A stretch of DNA of 64,000 bases from positions 1-64,000 of the forward strand of contig NZ_RSEC01000058.1 of assembly GCF_003937945.1 (NCBI RefSeq). Reading direction: 5' to 3'. Positions 45,575 through 52,749 of the stretch are shown here, piece by piece. Position 1 is the first letter of the stretch, and each line of letters starts with the position of its first letter. The notes under the pieces were generated by a model. That model searched no databases and was not told the origin of the DNA. It was given only the letters and a program-made list of their open reading frames with translations. This stretch comes from Amycolatopsis eburnea (GTDB lineage: Bacteria > Actinomycetota > Actinomycetes > Mycobacteriales > Pseudonocardiaceae). A program made the position numbers and the translations under genes.

Positions 45575-46276
45575 ATGAACGATCAGGCCGGGCGGGTGCT
45601 CGTGGTCGACGACGACGAGACGGTCCGCGACGTCGTCCGCCGCTACCTGGAGGTGGCCGGGTTCACCGTCGACCAGGCAGGCGACGGCGCGGACGGGCTG
45701 GCCAAGTTCGCCGCCCACGAGCCCGACCTCGTCGTGCTCGACGTCATGATGCCGGGCATCAACGGCCTCGAGGTGTGCAAGCGGCTGCGCCAGGTCAGCC
45801 AGGTGCCGATCGTCATGCTCACCGCGCTCGGCGAGGAGGAGAACCGGATCGCCGGGCTCCAGCTCGGCGCCGACGACTACGTGACGAAGCCGTTCAGCCC
45901 CAAGGAACTCGCGCTGCGCGTCGCCTCCGTGCTGCGCCGCGCGCGGATGCCCCGCCCGCAGCCGGCCGCCGCGGTGCTGGCCGACGGCGACCTCCGCCTG
46001 CAGATGAACGCGCGCACCGCGACGCTCGGCGGCGTCGAACTGCCGCTCACCACGCGGGAGTTCGACCTGCTGGCGTTCTTCCTCGCCCACCCCGGCGTCG
46101 CCTTCTCGCGCGCGGACCTGCTCGAGAAGGTGTGGGGCTGGGACTTCGGCGACCAGTCCACGGTGACCGTCCACGTGCGACGGTTGCGCGAGAAGATCGA
46201 GCGCGACCCGGCCAAGCCGGCCCGGGTGGCGACCGTCTGGGGTGTCGGCTACCGCTACGACCGGGAGCAGCCGTGA
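45575..46276 (+). CDS. OmpR-family response regulator
   Basis: A 233-residue two-domain regulator. The receiver (RVLVVDDDETVRDVVRRYLE) has its phosphoacceptor aspartate in VVLDVMMPGING (about 53) and the lysine in YVTKPF. The winged helix has LTTREFDLLAFFLAHPGVAF and TVHVRRLREKIERDP. The ATG follows GAGGGAGA; it begins 10 bp after the membrane protein gene and overlaps the kinase gene by 4 bp, so all three form one operon. The divergent glycosyl/Mo operon is its likely target by position. Confidence 0.93.
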   Translation: MNDQAGRVLVVDDDETVRDVVRRYLEVAGFTVDQAGDGADGLAKFAAHEPDLVVLDVMMPGINGLEVCKRLRQVSQVPIVMLTALGEEENRIAGLQLGADDYVTKPFSPKELALRVASVLRRARMPRPQPAAAVLADGDLRLQMNARTATLGGVELPLTTREFDLLAFFLAHPGVAFSRADLLEKVWGWDFGDQSTVTVHVRRLREKIERDPAKPARVATVWGVGYRYDREQP

Positions 46277-47322
46277 TCGAACCCGGCGAGTCCTTCGACG
46301 AGATCGTCGCCCACCTCTGGCACATCCTGCCGCTCGCGCTGCTCTTCGCGCTCCCGGTGGCCGTGCTCGGCGGAGTGGTGCTCTACGTGCTGCGCCGCGG
46401 CTCGCTGGCCACCACGCTCACCGTGCTGGTGCTGATCCCGGTGGTCGCCACGCTGGTCGGCGTGCTGGGCATCAGCGGGTTCATGTTCACCCCGGCGCTG
46501 ACCACGATGCTGCTGGTCTGCCTGCTCGTCGCCCTGGTCACCGTGCCCGCGGCGATCGTGTTCGGCCGGGCCGTCGCGCGCCGCAGCGTGTGGGAGCGGG
46601 AAGCGCGCGAACGCGAACGCGCGGCCGAGGCGTCCCGCCGCGAGCTGGTCGCCTGGATCAGCCACGACCTGCGCAGCCCGCTGGCGGGCATCCAGGCGAT
46701 GGCCGAGGCGCTGGCCGACGGCGTGGTGTCCGAACGCGACGAGGTCGCCGACTACGCCCAGCGGATCACCGGCGAGACCACCCGGCTGTCCGCGATGGTC
46801 GGCGACCTGTTCGAGCTCTCGCGGATCACGGCCGGCGCCCTCGAACTCACCATGTCCGCGGTACCGCTGCAGGACGTCGTCAGCGACGCGGTCGCCGCGC
46901 AGGCCCCGGTGGCCGAGCGGAAGCGCGTGCGGGTGCTCGCCAACGCGTCGACCTGGCCGGTGGTGACCGGGAGCGACCCGGAGCTGGCGCGGATCGTGCG
47001 GAACCTGGTTTCCAACGCCATCCGGCACACCCCGCCCGACGGGACGGTCGCGGTGCAGATCGGCGTCGACGGCGACGAAGCCCTGCTCGCCGTCGACGAC
47101 TCGTGCGGCGGCATCCCGGACGACGAGATCACCCGCGTTTTCGACGTCGCCTTCCGCGGGACGCAGGCGCGGACGCCGGAACGCGGCGGGACCACCAGCG
47201 GCGGCGGGCTCGGGCTGGCCATCGCCAAGGGCCTGGTCGAGGCCCACCGCGGGAAGATCGGCGTGCACAACCACGGGCCGGGGTGCCGGTTCGAGGTGCG
47301 GCTGCCGCTGGCGATGCCCTAG
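46273..47322 (+). CDS. Sensor histidine kinase
   Basis: A 349-residue membrane kinase, GTG start overlapping the regulator stop. Three hydrophobic helices lie in residues about 15-105 with almost no extracytoplasmic loop, so it is probably an intramembrane-sensing type. A coiled coil (WEREARERERAAEASRREL) leads into the HisKA box WISHDLRSPLAGIQAMAEAL. The HATPase domain has NLVSNAIRHTPPDG, VDDSCGGIPD and GGGLGLAIAKGLVEAH. Confidence 0.93.
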   Translation: MIEPGESFDEIVAHLWHILPLALLFALPVAVLGGVVLYVLRRGSLATTLTVLVLIPVVATLVGVLGISGFMFTPALTTMLLVCLLVALVTVPAAIVFGRAVARRSVWEREARERERAAEASRRELVAWISHDLRSPLAGIQAMAEALADGVVSERDEVADYAQRITGETTRLSAMVGDLFELSRITAGALELTMSAVPLQDVVSDAVAAQAPVAERKRVRVLANASTWPVVTGSDPELARIVRNLVSNAIRHTPPDGTVAVQIGVDGDEALLAVDDSCGGIPDDEITRVFDVAFRGTQARTPERGGTTSGGGLGLAIAKGLVEAHRGKIGVHNHGPGCRFEVRLPLAMP

Positions 47323-47329
47323 CGGTCGT

Positions 47330-47460
47330 CCGTGCGGTCCCGGCACGGCGGCTTCGACCGACTCGATGGGGATCTCGACCTCGGTCCAGCCCGTCGGGTC
47401 CGGCCCGGCCGTGGTCTCGGCTACGAGGACAGCCTTTCCGTCGCGGAGGCGTTCGCCGGT
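47330..47460 (-). pseudogene. Short coding-like remnant (possible regulator C-terminus)
   Basis: The gap between two convergent genes reads on the minus strand as a clean coding-like segment: RLRDGKAVLVAETTAGPDPT and GWTEVEIPIESVEA, with normal high-GC third positions. It has no start codon of its own and partly overlaps the 3' end of the epimerase gene in another frame. The style resembles the C-terminal end of WYL-type regulators, but that identification is weak. Best viewed as a gene fragment left by a rearrangement. Confidence 0.25.
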
Positions 47461-48521
47461 TGAGCCCGGACCGGGTCGCGCAGCTCCGCCGTCGCGAAGT
47501 CCGCCATGCCCTTCTCGAAGCCGATTTCCGCCGTGAAGCCCAGCAGCTCGCGGGCGCGGGCGGGGTCGGCCACCACGTGGCGGACGTCGGCCGCGCGGGC
47601 GCCGCCGACCACCTGGGGTGCCGGGCCGCCGCACGCCCTGGCCAGCTCGATCGCCAGCTCGCCCACCGTGTGCGGGGTGCCGGAGCAGACGTTCACCGGG
47701 GTGAGGTCGCCCGCCGGGCCGTCCGTCCTGAGTGCCAGGACGTTCGCCCTGGCGACGTCGTGGACGTGGACGAAGTCCCGCTGCTGGCGGCCGTCCTCCA
47801 GCACCCGCGGGGCTTCGCCGCGCACCAGCGACGAACGGAACAGCGACGCCACGCCGGCGTACGGGGTGTTCTGCGGCATCCGCGGGCCGTAGACGTTGTG
47901 GTAGCGCATCGCCCACACGCTGCCGCCCGTCTGCCGGGCCCACGCGCCGGCCAGGTGTTCCTGCGCGAGCTTCGTCGCCGCGTACGTGCTGCGGGGGTTC
48001 AGCGGCGCGTCTTCGGGCACCAGCTGCCACGCCAGCTCGGCCTCACAGGTTGGGCACCGCGGCTCGAAGCGGCCGGCGTCCACATCGGACGCACGGCGCG
48101 GCGACGGCGGCACCACGCCGTGGTCCGGGCAGGCGTACCGGCCTTCGCCGTAGACGACCATCGACGACGCCAGCACCAGCTTCCGCACGCCCGCCGCGTG
48201 CATCGCGGCCAGCAGCACCGCCGTGCCGTAGTCGTTGTGCAGGGCGTAGGACGGCGCGTCCGACGGGTCGACGCCGTGCCCGACCACCGCCGCCTGGTGG
48301 CACACCGCGTCGGCGCCGTCCAGCAGTTCCGCGACGATCTCGGTGTCGGTGACGTCGCCGCGCAGGAACCGGTGCCGCCCGGTGTACGGCGGCGGCGTCC
48401 GGGAGCCGTGCGCCGTCGGGAGCAGGTTGTCGAGCACGACGACGTCGTCACCGCCGTCGGCGAGCAGGTCGGCGATGTGTGATCCGATGAACCCGGCTCC
48501 GCCGGTGACCAGTACGCGCAC
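47421..48521 (-). CDS. NAD-dependent sugar epimerase with Cys/His insertion
   Basis: Extended short-chain dehydrogenase of 366 residues, close to UDP-glucose 4-epimerases. The NAD site is VTGGAGFIGSH (5-15), the catalytic Ser is in ASSMVVYGEG (about 119), and Tyr180/Lys184 are in STYAATK. Between strand and active site there is an extra segment with Cys131, His134, Cys156 and Cys159 (CPDH ... CPTC) that could bind zinc. The substrate is a nucleotide sugar, perhaps feeding the nearby glycosyltransferases. The GTG start is the first codon of the Rossmann strand. It converges on the histidine kinase gene. Confidence 0.9.
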   Translation of the reverse strand: MRVLVTGGAGFIGSHIADLLADGGDDVVVLDNLLPTAHGSRTPPPYTGRHRFLRGDVTDTEIVAELLDGADAVCHQAAVVGHGVDPSDAPSYALHNDYGTAVLLAAMHAAGVRKLVLASSMVVYGEGRYACPDHGVVPPSPRRASDVDAGRFEPRCPTCEAELAWQLVPEDAPLNPRSTYAATKLAQEHLAGAWARQTGGSVWAMRYHNVYGPRMPQNTPYAGVASLFRSSLVRGEAPRVLEDGRQQRDFVHVHDVARANVLALRTDGPAGDLTPVNVCSGTPHTVGELAIELARACGGPAPQVVGGARAADVRHVVADPARARELLGFTAEIGFEKGMADFATAELRDPVRAQPANASATERLSS

Positions 48522-48643
48522 ACGGCCACGCTAGGGGGCCGCATGCGGGCTTGCCGAGGGCCGCGCGGTCACGTCACCGGATCGTCAGAACTCACCCGGC
48601 ACCTCCCGCCGCCGGGTGGCCGAAACCGACTACGGTGGGCGCC

Positions 48644-49144
48644 ATGGAACGGAGTGCACAACGGCTGGGCCGGGCCCTCGTGGTCATCGTGGACGATCGC
48701 GTGGCGCACGGCGAGCACGAGGACACCAGCGGCCCGCTGGTCACGGAGCTGCTCGAAGAAGCGGGCTTCATCGTCGACGGTGTCGTGGTCGTCGAGGCCG
48801 AGACCGCGGGTATCCGCAACGCGCTCAACACGGCCGTGATCGGCGGTGCCGACCTGGTGATCACCGTCGGCGGCACCGGCGTGCTGCCGCGCGACCGGAC
48901 GCCCGACGCGACCGCCGGTGTGCTCGACCGCCCGATCCCGGGCATCAGCGAGGCGATCCGCGCGTCCGGCCTGGCCGCCGGCGCGGTGGACGCCGGGATC
49001 TCGCGGGGGCTCGCGGGGGTGTCCGGCAGCACGCTGGTGGTCAACCTCGCCGGGTCGCGGTCGGCGGTGCGCGACGGGATGGCGACGCTGACTTCGCTCG
49101 TGCCGCACGTGATCGACGAGCTTTCGGGCCTCGAAGAGGTTTGA
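48644..49144 (+). CDS. moaB: MoaB/Mog-type molybdopterin biosynthesis protein
   Basis: A 166-residue member of the MoaB/MogA family, which adenylates molybdopterin before molybdate insertion. Family motifs are ITVGGTGVLPRDRTPDAT near residue 67 and GVSGSTLVVNLAGSRSAV near 126. It occupies the position of mycobacterial moaB2 (after pepD, before mscL), here separated from pepD by an 8-kb insertion. ATG 48644 is preferred over an upstream in-frame ATG because the protein starts at the family N-terminus and TACGGT, a -10-like box, ends 7 bases upstream. Confidence 0.93.
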   Translation: MERSAQRLGRALVVIVDDRVAHGEHEDTSGPLVTELLEEAGFIVDGVVVVEAETAGIRNALNTAVIGGADLVITVGGTGVLPRDRTPDATAGVLDRPIPGISEAIRASGLAAGAVDAGISRGLAGVSGSTLVVNLAGSRSAVRDGMATLTSLVPHVIDELSGLEEV

Positions 49145-49151
49145 TCCACAG

Positions 49152-49634
49152 GTGACCGGGCCGGACCTGGGCGAGATCGAGGCCTGGTTCGACGGTGTCC
49201 TCGCCGGGCGGATCAGCCGCGACGCGGCTGACCGCTGGGCCATGAAGTGGCTCGGCGACGACTTCGGCGGTCAGGTCGATCTCGACGAACATCAGCTGTG
49301 GGCGCTCGACCTGCTCGGGGGCATCGACCTCACCCACGGGCCGGGTGCGGACTTCCTGCACAGCAAGGAACAGATCCGCGGGTGGCGGGACGAGGTGCGG
49401 GCGCGCCGCTTGTCGTTCGCTCTGGAGTTGTCAAAGAACAGGGCGTGGGACACTGGGGTCATGCCGGGCGAACAGCGGAAACCCCAGACCAGCAGCGAGC
49501 GGCGCCGCCGGGTCGACGAGATCTTCGGGGACGTCCTGCCCGAGACGACCTCCGACGAGCGCGATCCCGAGCGGCGCACCGGTCTCCCGGACGACTGGTA
49601 CCGGGAGAACCGGCCACCGCACCACGACCGCTGA
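49152..49634 (+). CDS. Two-part hypothetical protein
   Basis: A 160-residue frame starting 8 bp after the moaB stop with GTG. Residues 1-90 are an acidic helical domain (EIEAWFDGVLAGRISRDAAD). Residues 104-160 (MPGEQRKPQTSSERRRRVDE then IFGDVLPETTSDE, ending in WYRENRPPHH) match a small stand-alone actinobacterial protein that I recall as about 55-65 residues long. An internal ATG at 49461 preceded by GACACT and TTGTCA suggests the second part may also be made separately. Function unknown for both. Confidence 0.6.
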   Translation: MTGPDLGEIEAWFDGVLAGRISRDAADRWAMKWLGDDFGGQVDLDEHQLWALDLLGGIDLTHGPGADFLHSKEQIRGWRDEVRARRLSFALELSKNRAWDTGVMPGEQRKPQTSSERRRRVDEIFGDVLPETTSDERDPERRTGLPDDWYRENRPPHHDR

Positions 49635-49640
49635 GCGGGC

Positions 49641-50054
49641 TCAGTCGCGGCCGTTGTCGCGCTGGGCCTGGGCGCGCAGCAGGTCGCGGATCTCGGTGAG
49701 CAGCTCGACGTCGGTGGGCTCGGACGGGCCCGGCTCCTGGCCGCGCTTGCGCCGCTCCTGCACGTGCTTCACCGGCAGCACGATCACGAAGTAGACGACC
49801 GCAGCGACCAGCACGAAGTTGATCGCCGCGTTGATCACGCCGCCGAAGTCCAGGAACGTGGCTTCGTTGTTGTCGAAGATCTGGTAGCCGAGGCCCTTGG
49901 CGGCGTTCGTGCCACCGATCGTGCTGATCAGCGGCTTGATGAGGCCGTTGGTGAAGGCCGTGACGATCGCCGTGAACGCCGAGCCGATGACCACCGCGAC
50001 GGCGAGGTCGACGACGTTGCCGCGCATCAGGAAGTCTTTGAAACCCTTGAACAC
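49641..50054 (-). CDS. mscL: Large-conductance mechanosensitive channel MscL
   Basis: Homopentameric osmotic safety valve, 137 residues. The N-terminal amphipathic helix MFKGFKDFLMRGNVVDLAVA leads into TM1 with VVIGSAFTAIVTAF. The periplasmic loop and TM2 (VINAAINFVLVAAVVYFVIV) follow, then a charged cytoplasmic helix (ELLTEIRDLLRAQAQ). The GTG start has GAGGAGAG upstream. Its position between moaB and the SAF/FmdB genes matches the mycobacterial order. Confidence 0.97.
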   Translation of the reverse strand: MFKGFKDFLMRGNVVDLAVAVVIGSAFTAIVTAFTNGLIKPLISTIGGTNAAKGLGYQIFDNNEATFLDFGGVINAAINFVLVAAVVYFVIVLPVKHVQERRKRGQEPGPSEPTDVELLTEIRDLLRAQAQRDNGRD

Positions 50055-50084
50055 TTGCTCTCCTCGAGAACGGGCTGGTGGGGG

Positions 50085-50711
50085 CTAGCGGAGAGTAACC
50101 GTTACCGGTCGCTCCAGTGAAATCGTCGCCACCCTCGTCGCGATCGCCTCCGGCAGCCGCAACAGGACCAGTGGCCCCTTCGCCGCGGACGGTTCCTGGT
50201 GCCCGATCGCGACCACCGTGGCCCCGCCTGCCAGCACAGAAGCGGGTGCGCCCGCCTCCGGCGCCGCGACGACGTCCACGCGGCTGCCCGGCGTCAGGAG
50301 GCCGGCGATCGCCGCGTCGGCCAGCCGGACCGGCACGGTCGACGTCCCGGGATCACCCGGAGCGGGGATGGTGGCCAGCCGGAGGTCGGTCAACGGCTCG
50401 CCGGCGCGGACAGCACCCGCCAGCGAGCGTCCGTCGACGAGGTCGAGGGAGCTGAGCACGCCCGAAGGACGAGCGTCGTCGGGGAAGTCGGCCAGCCGGA
50501 CGTCGGCGGCGCGCAAGGACGCGCCTGCCGGGAGGTCGTGCGCGGCGACGACGGTCGGATTCGTCGGCGCGCCCCGCGCGGAACCGGGGCTGGCGCACAG
50601 CAGCGCGCCGGCCAGCAGCAGGCAGGCGGCGAGCCAGCGGCGGATCAGCCGCGTCCGCCGGCCTCGCAGCCGGGACAAGTCGGGTGGGTGGAACCTCGCC
50701 AGTGCGTCCAC
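50085..50711 (-). CDS. Exported SAF-domain protein (CpaB/RcpC-like)
   Basis: A 208-residue protein with a cytosolic basic N-terminus, one transmembrane or signal helix (WLAACLLLAGALLCASPGSA) and an SAF domain. Conserved parts are TVVAAHDLPAGASLRAADVR, GRSLAGAVRAGEPLTDLRL and PVRLADAAIAGLLTPGSRVD. SAF/CpaB proteins take part in Flp pilus assembly, but no tad/flp genes are near and actinomycetes often carry isolated copies, so the role is open. It sits where Rv0990c lies in M. tuberculosis. GTG start with GAGGGGGC upstream. Confidence 0.8.
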   Translation of the reverse strand: MDALARFHPPDLSRLRGRRTRLIRRWLAACLLLAGALLCASPGSARGAPTNPTVVAAHDLPAGASLRAADVRLADFPDDARPSGVLSSLDLVDGRSLAGAVRAGEPLTDLRLATIPAPGDPGTSTVPVRLADAAIAGLLTPGSRVDVVAAPEAGAPASVLAGGATVVAIGHQEPSAAKGPLVLLRLPEAIATRVATISLERPVTVTLR

Positions 50712-50842
50712 GGTGCCCCCTCGGTCGGATCGGGTGCGGCGGCTTGCCGCACGAGATCGACGTTAGGGAAGCCGGACGGGCCGCCGGAAGGGCCTCGTCC
50801 GGCACCTGTGGACAACCGGGGCGTTGTGGATAACTCCGCGGC

Positions 50843-51142
50843 TCAGGAGGCCGCAGCGGTCGTTTTCGTCGTACCCGAGGAGGAGGATGCCGAGCTCGTG
50901 TCCGACTTCGACTCCGTCTTGGTCTCGGACTTCGCCGGCGTCGCGGCGGTGCTCGACTTCTTCGAGTCGCGCGAGTCCGTGCGGTAGAACCCGCTCCCCT
51001 TGAAGACGACGCCGACCGAGCTGAAGACCTTGCGCAGCGTGCCGGAGCACTGCGGGCAGACGGTCAGGCTGGGGTCCGAGAACGACTGCACGGCTTCGAA
51101 CCGGTGGTCGCATTCTTTGCAGGCGTACTGGTACGTAGGCAC
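50843..51142 (-). CDS. ruc: FmdB/Ruc-like zinc-ribbon chaperone
   Basis: A 99-residue protein. The N-terminal zinc ribbon has CKEC (about residues 8-11) and CPQC (about 29-32), flanked by YQYACKECDHRFEAVQSFSD and GTLRKVFSSVGVVFKGSGFY. The C-terminal 45 residues are a Ser/Thr/Lys-rich disordered tail. The M. tuberculosis ortholog by position and sequence (Rv0991c, Ruc) is a redox-regulated holdase chaperone. GTG 51142 is preferred because AAAGGAG lies six bases upstream and the protein then begins at the family N-terminus. A CIRCE element overlaps the upstream region, indicating HrcA heat-shock control. Confidence 0.88.
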   Translation of the reverse strand: MPTYQYACKECDHRFEAVQSFSDPSLTVCPQCSGTLRKVFSSVGVVFKGSGFYRTDSRDSKKSSTAATPAKSETKTESKSDTSSASSSSGTTKTTAAAS

Positions 51143-51156
51143 TGACGGCTCCTTTG

Positions 51157-51183
51157 CTGGCACTCATCCGACCAGAGTGCTAA
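51157..51183 (-). promoter_or_regulatory. CIRCE element (HrcA operator)
   Basis: CTGGCACTC-N9-GAGTGCTAA (51157-51165 and 51175-51183) matches the CIRCE consensus TTAGCACTC-N9-GAGTGCTAA at 16 of 18 arm positions, with the exact 9-bp spacer. It lies 15 bp upstream of the FmdB/Ruc-like start, so HrcA should repress this gene outside heat shock. Confidence 0.85.
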
Positions 51184-51228
51184 CCCAATTGTGCTTGAAA
51201 GCATTCCCCGAAGGCAATTCCTCGTTGC

Positions 51229-51819
51229 TCACATCGGCAGCTCGAGCACGCCTCGACCGGGCGTCAAGGCCGCGCTCATGCGCACGTCGTGGGGTTCCCC
51301 CGGCAGCCGTTCGACCAGCTCTTCGTCCCGGACGACGGCCAGCAGCGCCGCACCGGGCGCCGCGAACACCAGCGAGCGATCGTAGTGGCCGGCGCCCCGG
51401 CCGAGCCGGATGCCCCGGCGGTCGACGGCCAGCGCGGGCACCAAGATCACCCCGGCCGCCCCTACGGCCTCGCTGCCCAGGCGTTTTCCGCCCGGTTCGC
51501 GGATCCCGCGGAACCGGCTCGGCACCAGATCGGCCTCGCCCGTGTACTCGGCCCAGTCGAGCGGATCGGTCCGCGACACGATGACCGGCAGCAACACGCG
51601 CGCGCCTCCGGCCGCGAGCGCGTCGACGAGCGCCACCGTGCCCGGTTCGGTGCCGAACGGCAGGTACGCGCACACCGTGTGGGATGTGACCTTCGACACC
51701 GCGCTGACCAGTGCCGATGCCTCCCGGGCGTGCGATTCGGCGGTCTGGTCCGCCCGCGCGCGGGTCAGCCGGTCACGCCACTCCGCCTTGCTCAGGTGCT
51801 CATTGCCCAGCGCGTGCAT
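51229..51819 (-). CDS. 5-formyltetrahydrofolate cyclo-ligase
   Basis: ATP-dependent enzyme converting 5-formyl-THF to 5,10-methenyl-THF, 196 residues. Family signatures are an N-terminal helix with SKAEWRDRLTRARAD, CAYLPFGTEPGTVALVDAL, VILVPALAVDRRGIRLGRGA followed by GHYDRSL near residues 136-150, and the C-terminal PHDVRMSAALTPGRG. It corresponds to Rv0992c in position. Its start lies only 24 bp from the divergent galU start. Confidence 0.95.
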   Translation of the reverse strand: MHALGNEHLSKAEWRDRLTRARADQTAESHAREASALVSAVSKVTSHTVCAYLPFGTEPGTVALVDALAAGGARVLLPVIVSRTDPLDWAEYTGEADLVPSRFRGIREPGGKRLGSEAVGAAGVILVPALAVDRRGIRLGRGAGHYDRSLVFAAPGAALLAVVRDEELVERLPGEPHDVRMSAALTPGRGVLELPM

Positions 51820-51843
51820 GACCTCACGTTAGGCTTTGCGCCC

Positions 51844-52749
51844 ATGACGGGCGCCGCAACCACCCAGACGTTCAGAACCGCCATCGTGCCGGCCGCCGGC
51901 CTCGGGACCCGGTTCCTCCCGGCGACGAAGGCCGTGCCCAAGGAACTGCTGCCGGTGGTGGACACGCCGGGCATCGAGCTGGTCGCGGCCGAGGCCGCCG
52001 CCGCCGGGGCGGAACGCCTGGTCATCGTCACCTCGCCGGGCAAGGAAGCCGTCGTCAAGTACTTCGAGGCGCAGCCCGAGCTGGAGGAGAACCTCAAGGC
52101 CAAGGGCAAGGACGAGCTGCTCGAAAAGGTCCGCCGCGGACCCGCGTTGCTCGCCGTCGAGACCGCCATCCAGGAGCAGGCCCTCGGCCTCGGCCACGCC
52201 GTCGCGCAGGCCGAGCCGAACCTGACGCCCGACGACGAGGCCGTCGCCGTGCTGCTCCCGGACGACCTCGTGCTGCCGACCGGTGTCCTCGAGCGGATGA
52301 GCGCGGTCCGCGCCGAGCACGGTGGCAGCGTGCTCTGCGCGTTCGACATCCCGAAGGCGGAGATCTCGCCGTACGGCGTGTTCGACGTCAGCGACACCGA
52401 CGACGAAGACGTCAAGCGCGTGCACGGGATGGTCGAGAAGCCGAAGCCGGAGGACGCGCCGTCGACCTACGCCGCGGCCGGGCGCTACCTGCTCGACCGG
52501 GCGATCTTCGACGCGCTGAAGCGGATCACGCCGGGCAGCGGCGGCGAGCTGCAGCTGACCGACGCGGTCGCGCTGCTGATCACCGAGGGGCACCCGGTGC
52601 ACATCGTCGTTCACCGCGGCGGGCGCCACGACCTGGGGAATCCGGGTGGTTTCCTGCGCGCCGCGGTCGATTTCGCGCTTGAAACGCCCGAGTACGGTCC
52701 ATCTTTACGGGCGTGGCTGACGGAACGGATCGGGACAGATCGCCCATGA
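51844..52749 (+). CDS. galU: UTP-glucose-1-phosphate uridylyltransferase
   Basis: Makes UDP-glucose for cell-wall and galactose metabolism, 301 residues. The nucleotide-binding signature is IVPAAGLGTRFLPATKAVPK near residues 13-32. Further conserved blocks are LPDDLVLP, EKPKPEDAPSTYAAAGRYLL and GGRHDLGNPGGFLRAAVDF. TAGGCT ends 8 bases before the ATG, so the transcript may be leaderless. The stop overlaps the moeA/glp start by 4 bp, forming the galU-moeA-rimJ operon conserved in actinobacteria. Confidence 0.97.
   Translation: MTGAATTQTFRTAIVPAAGLGTRFLPATKAVPKELLPVVDTPGIELVAAEAAAAGAERLVIVTSPGKEAVVKYFEAQPELEENLKAKGKDELLEKVRRGPALLAVETAIQEQALGLGHAVAQAEPNLTPDDEAVAVLLPDDLVLPTGVLERMSAVRAEHGGSVLCAFDIPKAEISPYGVFDVSDTDDEDVKRVHGMVEKPKPEDAPSTYAAAGRYLLDRAIFDALKRITPGSGGELQLTDAVALLITEGHPVHIVVHRGGRHDLGNPGGFLRAAVDFALETPEYGPSLRAWLTERIGTDRP

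Noticed and set aside
50085..50711. Flp pilus assembly (CpaB) function for the SAF protein
   Set aside because: No tad/flp secretion genes nearby; only the domain type is reported.
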